Source: Larix kaempferi
Taxonomy: Eukaryota > Streptophyta > Pinopsida > Pinales > Pinaceae
Direction of reading: 5' to 3'
NCBI GenBank assembly: GCA_027924585.1
Contig: BSBM01000123.1
Coordinates: 16,756,001 to 16,820,000, forward strand
Length of the DNA stretch: 64,000 bases
The notes under the pieces: model-generated
The model's input: only the letters and a program-made list of their open reading frames with translations
Database searches by the model: none
Told to the model about the DNA's origin: nothing
In this document: positions 55,915 through 64,000 of the stretch, in pieces
Numbering within the stretch: position 1 is the stretch's first letter
Layout: every line of letters starts with the position of its first letter
Program-made: the position numbers and the translations under genes

Positions 55915-56559
55915 TGTTAAATTTTTAGAATTTACTTCAATCTGATCTAGGATCTTAACTGAGAGAACAACATGTACAGCAAATCTACAGCATATCAATC
56001 ATGGACACAATAATGCAAGCACACAAGAGACACAGAGTTTACTTGGGGAAAACCATAAAGGTGAAAAACCCCAATAACTTCCTTAGAGATAGATAGAGCA
56101 ATGATACAACTAGAATACAAGAGATAGTCTTCTCCTAGTAGCAGAGCCTCCTCCTCATAAGTGCGCCACTTTTCGAATGAGAGAAGTGTGTGAATGAATT
56201 ACCAAATAGAGATCTCTCAATCTTTATTTATACTTGTTCTGTCCTACCCAATAAACTAATGGGGCCTACATGTCTAGCTTAAACCATGGTTAACTTAATC
56301 TGAGCCGACCCCACACTTGGTGTTCTAATAACCCTTTGACCCACATGGCCGACCCCCAATAGGGTGGTCTAATAACCCATCAAGTATAAGTTACGACACT
56401 TACAATATAAATGACGACACTTCCGTATAGAGGAATAATAACATCTATAGGAATACAAACACTTCCGTATAGAGGAATAATGCCATCTCTATAGGAGTAC
56501 AAAATACATATATGAAATACATGGGTGAAATAAATTCCGAAGTTACATATACATCAACA
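55915..56559 (-). repeat. 3' LTR of the nested copia element
   Basis: 645 bp. Contains two CACTTCCGTATAGAGGAATAAT words, a 50- to 60-bp internal repeat also present in the other LTR. Confidence 0.95.
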
Positions 56560-57061
56560 CTCCCTCTTAACTAGGAAGGTATTTCTCGACACAGGTCTGC
56601 TAGCACAAGTCTTCTTCTCTGGATCATCATCAACGAATCATCATCCTCGAATCATCGTCATTGTCACTGCTCCTGCTATCTCAATCAATCTCTGAATCTA
56701 CTCGTCATAGGAAGTTCTATAGAGCCAGTCCTTTTTCATACTGGATGTAGGCCCACCACCTGCAGGTATTCATCATCACTGGCCATACTGTGGAATCCTC
56801 AAGACTTATTACGTGCATCACAAAACCTTAAAAGAGTCTCTTGACTAGCAAGAACCCTAAAGAGCATCTGAGGCCTTTTTCATCCTGTCTAGATCTCCAG
56901 GACTTATTACATGTGACTGTCACAAAACCTTAAAATAGTGTCCCAGGAACGTTTATGTGCATAGCACAACCGGCAAGAACTCTAAAGAGAATCCCAAGAA
57001 CATTTATGTGCCTAAGCACGACCGACAAGATCTCCAGGACTGATTACATGTGACCTCTGCT

Positions 57062-57340
57062 ACAAACCCTCGAAAGAGCATCCCAGGACTCATTACGGGC
57101 ACACAGCCCAACCTATCGGATCTCCCAGGTCTTACATGTAGCAGCCCACCACAAACCCTCGAAAGAGCATCCCAAGACTTATTACGGGCACAAAGCCCAA
57201 CCTATCGGATCTCCCACGTCTCACATGTGGCCCACTATCGCAAACCCTTGAAAGATCATCCTAGGCTATTACGGGTACACAACTCCAACCTATAGGATCT
57301 CTTAGGTTTTACATGTGATACACAGTGCCAGTCCTTTTTC
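57062..57340 (-). repeat. 89-bp tandem repeat near the copia 3' end
   Basis: CAAACCCT.GAAAGA starts near 57063, 57152 and 57241, 89 bp apart, with CCAACCTAT.GGATCTC in each. More degenerate copies extend left to about 56800 (CAGGACTTATTAC, then AAAACCTTAAAA). Confidence 0.85.
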
Positions 57341-57470
57341 ATACTGGATGTGACCTAGAACAAATCTAGGATTTCCTTTGCACAACCTATCCACGGCCAC
57401 AGAGTATCATCCCGATACTCATCATACATCATCCTAATGTACACATGATCATCCTAATCATCATCACTGC

Positions 57471-57866
57471 AACATCCTGCTGCATCTATGGAGCAACATC
57501 CTGAAGCTCGTCATCATGATCATCCTGATCATACAATGCATCCACCTGATGCATACCAAGTATCTACCTGATACATATCATCATACATGATCTACCTGAT
57601 CATACAATGTATCCACCTGATACATACACAGATACATGATCCACACAATGTATCCACCTGATACATATATAGATACATGGTCCAAGCATCCAACATGATG
57701 CATATACAAAATACATACAAATGATCCAACTGATCATATCCAGCATCCAACATGATGCATACATACATAAATGATCCAACTGATCATATCCAACATCCAA
57801 CATGATGCATATATACATAAATGATCCAACTGATCATGATGCAATGATCCAACTGATCATAACAAG
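57471..57866 (-). repeat. ATGATCC/CTGATCAT-rich minisatellite
   Basis: A 50-bp unit (ATGATCCAACTGATCATATC, then CAACATGATGCATA) starts at 57721, 57771 and 57821. Upstream, shorter units (TATCCACCTGATACATA) repeat irregularly. TGATCA palindromes are dense. It lies between RNase H and the 3' LTR. Confidence 0.8.
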
Positions 57867-58115
57867 CATCGTCCTCTTCAGATCATCTCATCGTCCATGA
57901 AGCACAACCCAGATGCACATCATCTAGCACTTACACCACCGACATGGGACAACACATCTACCACCATTCGGGGAAGGCTCCAGCCCTTACTTTTTAACCA
58001 TGGGAGAACACTTCTACCACCATGTGAAAAATGGCTCAGCAATTACATCATGACCAAGGGAGAACACATCAACCATGTTAGAAAATCTCATGTGCATCTA
58101 CATCTTCCAGACTCA

Positions 58116-58667
58116 TCACTTCCCTTTGGAAGGAACCTCGATCTGAAGTGCACCAAGCCTCTCTCTGAAGTACTCAAACTGCACTTTGGCCAACGGCTTG
58201 GTCAATACATCTGAAACCTGCTCATCCGTCGCAACATACTCTGCTTCAACTGTACTCAATGTTACGTAGGACTGCTTCCTACTAAACCAAGAGATCACAC
58301 ATAATCCCATACTGAAGCAGCACCCAGAAGTGCTCTTCCTATCTGCAGCACTGCCTGCCCAATCTGAATCAACATAACCTTGCAGGTTAAACTTTTGATT
58401 CGTATCATACTTGAGCCTATAATCAATTGTACCCATCAGGTACCTCAAAATATGCTTTACAGCAACCAGGTGAACATTCCTCGGATCCGTCAGGAACTGG
58501 CACAATGTATTCACCGCAAAGCAAATATCTGGTGTCGTGTTCGTCAGGTACATCAAGGACCCAATCATCTGACGATACATCATGACATCAACCGGATTAG
58601 ATGGAGCATCACACAGAAGCTTCAGGTTCGATGCCACAGGTGTGGCCATAGCCTTGCAGTTCATCAT
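58116..58667 (-). pseudogene. copia RNase H with an in-frame internal deletion
   Basis: 183 aa open: ATPVASNLKLL, YRQMIGSLMYLTNTTPDICF, GYVDSDWAGSAADRKSTSG and SYVTLSTVEAEYVATDEQVS, then DVLTKPLAKVQFEYFRERLG. In relatives about 70-80 residues separate AEYVA from YVATDEQV. Here the two YVA words are merged into one, so the DNQS region is gone and the frame is kept. The ORF starts at MMNCKAMATP, which is mid-protein; RT precedes it in another frame. Confidence 0.85.
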
Positions 58668-59388
58668 CCCGAACCTCTTCAGGATCTCTACGGCATACTT
58701 TCCTTGTTCAAGGAAGATTCCATCTGCACTCTACCACACGTCCATGTCAAAAACAAATAGTGCATCATGCCCAAGTTATTCATCTCGAACTTGGAAGCAA
58801 GCTTCCACTGCATGTCGAAAATCAATCTATCCTCACATGTTACAAACAGGTCATCCACATACAATAGTAGTATCACTGGATTGCCTTCCTCAACCTTGTA
58901 GTAAAGGTTGGAATCCGCTTTACTCTTGGTAAATCCCAAACTTGGATAGAAATATGTATATCCTACCATACCAAGTTCTGCACATATATGACTCCCTGTC
59001 ATGTGTCTCATAACCAAGTGGCTTCTCCACATACACTTCTTCTTCAACTACACCATTCAAGAAGGCTGTCTTGAAATCCATCTGGTGTATCTTCCACTTC
59101 ATCACTATAGCCAGAGCAAGTACTGATCTAATGGAAGTGTATCTGGTTATAGGAGAAAAATTCTCTATGCTACCACTTGCAGCATGCTTGATCTTCTAGA
59201 TCCTCTTGGAAGTCACTACAGACTACCCTTTGGGACTGCATCCCAAACATATTCATGATCGACTGGTACTCCTCGATCATGGCATTCTTCCCAGATCCTG
59301 GGAACTTCAATATCTTCAATATTTTCAATAGATAACTTTGTTGTTGAACAAATGTTGTAGTCCTTCTTTTGTAGGTGATGGTATACAA
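58668..59388 (-). pseudogene. copia reverse transcriptase, decayed
   Basis: The frames at 58688-59105 and 59170-59388 together show MIEEYQSIM, MKWKIHQMDFKTAFLNGVVE, YVEKPLGYETHDRESYMC, then RTWYGRIYIF with the usual LKKALYGLKQAP segment missing, LGFTKSKADSNLYYKV, ILLLYVDDLFVTC (catalytic YVDD intact) and LASKFEMNNLGMMHYL. At least three frameshifts. RT would copy the element RNA inside particles. Confidence 0.85.
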
Positions 59389-59819
59389 TCTTTCCTACAC
59401 AACAAGTTAATTTGCATGATTAGAAAACATCTAAGAGTTTTCAGAAAAAATTCTTACACATAAAGAAATATGTCATACAGTCATGCAATTATCTTAGCCA
59501 ATGCTTCAATACAACATTTATCCATATTCCGTAACTTTCTAGATGCCTTCCAATCTCTACCAGAACATTGTTAAGAGTGTGCACAACTCCTAACATGTCA
59601 GCAAAGAGGTTTCATTCTAGATAAGTAGCAATGGAATGTTGTACAATGCCATAGGCCACTTACCCATGTATATTAGTAGTATACTGTTCATCAATGCAAC
59701 TATTCTAACATGCATAATACACAACCTAATTCTAGGAACATAAGCATATACATCATTGAATAACATTATGTAAGAAATGACAATTCAAATACTTATCTTT
59801 GTTTGGTTGCTAGGTGGAC

Positions 59820-59910
59820 TCCCTCTGACTTTGCAACTCCATTCTGATGTGGATTGTGAGAAGTGGTCAACTCCCTCTGAATATCTGCATCCTTGCAGAA
59901 ACTACTGAAG
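59820..59910 (-). pseudogene. copia integrase scrap
   Basis: The minus strand reads FCKDADIQRELTTSHNPHQN then GVAKSEG, matching the integrase segment NPQQNGVAER that carries the catalytic Glu (here changed to Lys-Ser). Flanking sequence shows no further integrase. Confidence 0.6.
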
Positions 59911-62148
59911 TGTGCTCCTTTGCTTTCTTGCAGGAGCAACTAGAGTGTGCTCCCTCTTGATCTTTGCTTCCTGGATTACCTGTCCTTGAACTTATATCCA
60001 TCCTTAATCACTATGCATGCTTATTAGTATCATCATTGTGTTATCCTTGAGGTCTCATACATAATCACACATTTATTAGTATAATCTTAATACTATCAAA
60101 ACACAATAATCTTAAACATGTATAGTCATGATCATTCACAAATAATAAACATTAGTATTCAAGGTTTCAGGGAAGTCTTCTTTTACTCATGCATATTCTT
60201 ATTTGATCATAGGACTCTTCTGATTAGTTAAATCATCAATGCATAAACCTGTGATTACTCAAACCTATACCTTCATGATTCTTTTGGTTAGTCATATAAT
60301 CAATTATGGTAAGAAACATAATATGCATACAACCATGACTATTCAAACCTATGACTTCTTGAATAATCATTATCAACAACACAATAGTATAAGATCCTAA
60401 CACAAGGTAGGATTCTATCTTGATATAGGAAAAACATACCTGGATTAGCATGCTAGCGAGTTATGTCTAACATACCCGCATAATGTCTTATGGTTCTCTT
60501 CAGTGACTTGTGCTAGTAACCTGCATGTCTCATAAGTTAACCATTGTAGAACCAAGTTATACATACCTCGTAAGTAGATCTTCTATGTGATCCATGACAA
60601 TGGATGAATCTTTGTCTTCATGTCACCATGATCATATGTTCTTGAAGTAGAACATGATTTGTCTTTCTTGGTGTACCTTTTATGTTAGCGAACAACATAA
60701 ACCTCATACAACATCACAATGCATTAGTACACTCATAAGTGTCAAAACCATAATCAATGAATATCTTCTATTAAGGTGATATGACAAGTCTAGTAATTAA
60801 TCAAGACTTTACTGTAATGATATGAAGACAAACATATCATAAACTTAAGCATGAACATAATTTGAGACATACCTGTAAGCCATACCTGTCAAGATTGCTT
60901 GTAATCTTCTTATAAAAGGCCTTAGCCTCATCTCCCTCTGAGACAGGAACTTTTTCACTTATGCAGGTGACCAATCCATCTTCTTCTAGGATTAACCCAA
61001 TCCACTTGATTTGCAAGAACTAGACCTGGAGCTAGATTAGGGTTTGTCAGAGAAACCCCAAAAATTCAAACTTTGAATTTCAAACTTCCGAAAGGATAGC
61101 AATATGCGCCTTGATGAGCTGATCAAGCTGGTATATTCAGAATTTGAAAACTGCAAAGTTTCACTCCTCAATTTTGCCTTTGAAACTTATGGAATCACTA
61201 GACGTGACCCCGAACTAGGGTTTGATGAAGCCCACTCTTCTGCCCAATCAAAAGGTTTGATCCAAATCTCTAAGCTTCTATTTTTCTGAGGAGCTTCCAG
61301 CCGTGGTCACAAATTTCAAAAATTCCCATTTTTGCAGAAGCCCTAATTTTCCACTTTTCCAATCAAAGTCCCGAACTAGGGTCTGATCAAGCCCAGTATT
61401 CTTCCCAACCAAAAATTCTGATCTTGGTCTCTAAATTTCTATTTTGATGCCGTAGTCTCCGGTTACAAAAATTCCAACTTTTTTCGAAACCCTAAATTCC
61501 AGAAGCCATGAATGAAGGTGCTCAAAAATAATTCTATTTTGACATAAATATGTACCTGATTGTTTCTGGTGTAACTCTACACTTTTCGATTCACAGGGTC
61601 TGAAAAAGTTTCTTGAGGTAGCCTGACCTGTCATCTTTCCAACCCCATAGGTCTTACCTCAAATGGATTCTCTGAGAGAGAGTTATTCCAAGTGTCGCAA
61701 CGTGATCTGTTTATGGGATAAAATAGGAGAGTGAACTTGTACAGAGTGCCACGTGTCACTGGTTAAACTTCGGCCTCTGAAAACATTTCCTGAGATAGTA
61801 CAGTCTGTGTACTACTTGTCACTTTTACAAAATTTCATTTGGATCTTCCTATCCCAAGTTATGACCTTTTTTCCAAGGTCACCTGTTTATGACTGAGATC
61901 TGGAAGAGGCATAAACCCTATATTGTACAGATCATAAATCACAAAGTACAACGAATTAGAGGTTTTCCTTTGGTCACAAGGTACATGGGGATTTGATCTT
62001 CGACATGTAGAAGTTTCAGATCCGAAAAATTTGCCAAAATAGATTTATAGCGAACGTGCTACGATGACTGGTTTTTTCTATATCAATCCCAAGCATCGCA
62101 AGTGCAATAAGTGTCATATATGCCATATCATGCCTTCTTTCAGGCTAG
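59911..62148 (-). other. Nested copia: 5' non-coding or unrecognised region
   Basis: AT-rich. At 61209 and 61370 CCCGAACTAGGG begins two copies of a 161-bp diverged direct repeat with GAAGCCC or CAAGCCC, CTAAGCTTCT or CTAAATTTCT and GGTCACAAA or GGTTACAAA. Gag should lie here. A minus-strand stretch near 60890-60990 (EKVPVSEGDEAKAFYKK) might be gag, but the evidence is weak. Confidence 0.5.
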
Positions 62149-62159
62149 CTCTGATACCA
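62148..62159 (-). promoter_or_regulatory. Primer-binding site of the nested copia element
   Basis: The minus strand reads TGGTATCAGAGC immediately next to the 5' LTR border at 62160. Confidence 0.9.
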
Positions 62160-62806
62160 TGTTAAATTTTCAGAATTTATTTCAATCTGATCTAGGATCT
62201 TAACTGAGAGAACAACATGTACAGCAAATCTACAGCATATCAATCATGGACACAATAATGCAAGCACACAAGAGACACAGAGTTTACTTGGGGAAAACCA
62301 TAAAGGTGAAAAACCCCAATAACTTCCTTAGAGATAGATAAAGCAATGATACAACCAGAATACAAGAGATCATCTTCTCCTAGCAGCAAAGCCTCCTCCT
62401 CATAAGTGCGCCACTTTCCGAATGAGAGAAGTATGTGAATGAATTACCAAATAGAGATCTCCCGATCTCTATTTATACTTGTTCTGTCCTGCCCAATAAA
62501 CTAATGGGGCCTACATGTCTAGATTAACCCACGGTTAACTTAATCCGGGCCGACCCCACACTTGGTGGTCTAATAACCCTTTGACCCACATGGCCGACCC
62601 CTAATAGGGTGGTCTAATAACCCATCAAGTATAAGTTACGACACTTACAATATAAATGACGACACTTCCGTATAAAGGAATAATAACATCTCTAGAGGAA
62701 TACAAACACTTCCGTATAGAGGAATAATGCCATCTCTATAGGAGTACAAAATACATATATGAAATACATAGGTGAAATACATTCCGAAGTTACATATACA
62801 TCAACA
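62160..62806 (-). repeat. 5' LTR of the nested copia element
   Basis: 647 bp, direct repeat of 55915-56559; followed by the TSD TGTAT. Confidence 0.95.
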
Positions 62807-62811
62807 TGTAT

Positions 62812-63007
62812 CAAATCCAGGAATTCTGTGGAAAACTCAAGCTTCTAGAGTGGATTGGAGTGTATTTTTCTGCTTTGCATGCACATGAGCGAATGCACAT
62901 GAGATTTTGCATGCCAAAACTTCAGTAATTTTGAGCAAATTCACTCAATTATTCATGTATAACACCTGTAGGAGAGAGATATTGTCCCTACAATGGCTAT
63001 GATACCA
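62812..63007 (-). other. 5' leader and PBS of the minus-strand gag-only element
   Basis: The continuation of 55914 once the nested copia is removed. The minus strand has TGGTATCATAGC at 62996-63007, abutting the LTR. GCATGCACATGAGCGAATG words parallel the leader of the plus-strand relative at about 40720. Confidence 0.75.
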
Positions 63008-63722
63008 TGTAAAATTAGTCACAACAGATTTATTGAACAAGAATATCAATCACAAAGATGTAAAACAATTTGGAGTAAAAACTGTGCAAGAGAGATGCAT
63101 CAGTGCTCTATAATCCAGAATAGTAGAATTACAATACAATATTGTCACAATGAGTTGAACCAAGCCAAGCAATTTGAATTTCCTAAGGAGGTCAATCAAA
63201 TAGCCTGCATGGTGTAGCTTGCCTTCACTAGGAGTCATCATCATCATTAGTGGAGTGTCATCAATACACAAGTAACTGTCAATAGGTGTCAAACTGAGAA
63301 ATAGATGTCAAACGGAGTCTAACTGAGTGTATGTAGGTGTAACACATGCAAAGGAGTGAAAGGAGGCTCAAGTGAGCGCCATGGGGAGCTGACTGGAGTT
63401 AGAACAGGCTGTCTAGGCTAACTGGAGGTCAATTGGAGTGTCGAAGACAGTCAACTAGTCAATCTATCCTCAAATCAAGGAGCAGATCCACAAATCACTC
63501 ACTAACTGAAGTGTAATTGAGTGGTAGGTGAGGGAGGGCACCTTTCTCAAGTGGTAGATGAAATAAGGGAGCCACATTGGCTAGGAGGGTTGTAAATGAG
63601 AAGAAAGAAGCTCTCGGGCTAGAAAAATGAGGACTAGGTGCTGGGGGACACCACCTTGATGACTGGGATGCATGCATGCAGAATGCATGCAATCATTAAA
63701 TGATGATGTGAATATCCTAACA
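63008..63722 (-). repeat. 5' LTR of the minus-strand gag-only element
   Basis: 715 bp, TGTAAAATTAGTCAC...ATCCTAACA on the plus strand; followed by CACAC. Confidence 0.9.
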
Positions 63723-63727
63723 CACAC

Positions 63728-64000
63728 CAAGACTATCATGACTAAATTAGATGAGGAGTGTTTAGACATGGTAGGACCCCAACAAGGAAATAAGAGTGGC
63801 AATTCAATCTCCTAAGTAGCATTCTCAACTAACTATGAATCATCCTTCCACCCTAACGTACTTCCATCTTCTACATCCTATCCTTTCCTTCATTGGAATA
63901 TGTTGGAGCGTCAACTATATTGACCTAATCCCAAATAGAACTCGTAAATATAAGTGTTGACTACATCGACCAAGCTTCCCCAGCATGTAACTGACAGCCA
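63728..64000 (-). repeat. Large inverted repeat, right arm, outer part
   Basis: The reverse complement matches about 52160-52410, right up to the window end, so the arm probably continues beyond it. Confidence 0.8.

Larger units (their letters stand above)
55915..62806 (-). mobile_element. Ty1/copia retrotransposon, minus strand, nested in the gag-only element
   Basis: LTRs 55915-56559 and 62160-62806 (TGTTAAATTTT...CATCAACA), TSD TGTAT at 55910-55914 and 62807-62811. The PBS at the right LTR and the purine tract CCTAGTTAAGAGGGAG at the left agree with minus orientation. LTR copies differ at roughly two dozen sites by my count, about 3-4%. RT and RNase H are recognisable but damaged, integrase is a scrap, and gag is not recognisable. 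Confidence 0.9.
53816..63722 (-). mobile_element. Gag-only copia-like element (TR-GAG type), minus strand, split by a copia insertion
   Basis: LTRs at 53816-54537 and 63008-63722, TSD CACAC at 53811-53815 and 63723-63727. On the minus strand the LTR reads TGTTAGGATATTCACAT...TAATTTTACA and resembles the LTR at 39906. PBS is at 62996-63007 and the purine tract at 54538-54549. Without the inserted copia (55915-62806 plus one TSD copy) it is about 3.0 kb with a single gag gene. Same family as 39906-42731, opposite orientation. Confidence 0.9.

Noticed and set aside
63495-63802. Minus-strand ORFs of 65-73 aa at the right edge
   Set aside because: They lie within the 5' LTR of the gag-only element and run into flanking inverted repeat.
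1-64000. Integrated plant pararetrovirus or other viral sequence
   Set aside because: All RT and integrase pieces have gypsy, copia or LINE order with LTRs, tRNA PBS and PPT; no movement or coat protein signatures were seen.
1-64000. tRNA or rRNA genes
   Set aside because: tRNA-like strings are only the PBS complements beside LTRs; no cloverleaf with A and B boxes and no rRNA landmarks were recognised.

Overview
WHAT IT IS. The window looks like intergenic DNA from a land plant with a large, repeat-rich nuclear genome. It is AT-rich and packed with nested Ty3/gypsy and Ty1/copia LTR retrotransposons, plus a LINE, a foldback element, minisatellites and microsatellites. Several families resemble those of gymnosperms, so a conifer is my best guess (inference, not proven). 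I found no convincing host gene, rRNA, tRNA, CRISPR array or prokaryotic-type operon. Almost every long reading frame is a retroelement gene or its decayed remnant. LAYOUT. 1-2356: 5'-truncated Athila/Tat-like gypsy (+) with gag tail, protease and a reverse transcriptase that breaks off. 2357-5650: a 3 x 89-bp tandem array, a short gag-like zinc-knuckle gene, a polypurine tract and an LTR. 5651-10360: leader-like sequence, then a chain of broken ORFs (6774-8841) resembling the plant-transposon/mobile-domain type, then a purine tract and an LTR-like stretch. 10450-13018: decayed copia on the minus strand. 13019-23720: a gypsy integrase gene (+) split at 13101/22233 by a complete 9.1-kb LARD-like element (TSD AAATC), whose 5' LTR carries a second, 1.19-kb LTR element (TSD ATGAC). 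23720-26945: 5'-truncated copia (+) with recognisable IN, RT, RNase H and 3' LTR. 26946-31129: AT-rich DNA with a 57-bp in-frame repeat, a LINE scrap and a 152-bp foldback element. 31130-38750: a minus-strand LINE (endonuclease and RT) split just past its YADD motif by a 4.4-kb chromovirus-type gypsy element that lacks the RT and integrase cores. 39906-42731: a gag-only copia-like element (+), TSD TGGGG. 44936-51685: two 1467-bp direct repeats (LTRs) around a minus-strand Tat/Ogre-like pol; each repeat holds five palindromic GCAATCCGCA/TGCGGGTTGC modules. 52150-64000: a large inverted repeat whose right arm is interrupted by a second gag-only element (minus strand, 53816-63722, TSD CACAC), itself interrupted by a copia element (55915-62806, TSD TGTAT). 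HOW THE PARTS RELATE. The parts are independent insertions, not a pathway. Matching target-site duplications give an order of events: LINE before chromovirus; gypsy before LARD before small LTR element; inverted repeat before gag-only element before copia. Several elements are non-autonomous (LARD-like, two gag-only, catalytic-core-deleted chromovirus) and would need enzymes from relatives elsewhere. MOST UNUSUAL. The LTR palindrome array just downstream of a TATA motif, the conflict between PBS direction and pol direction in that same element, and the intact 320-codon gag-only ORF.
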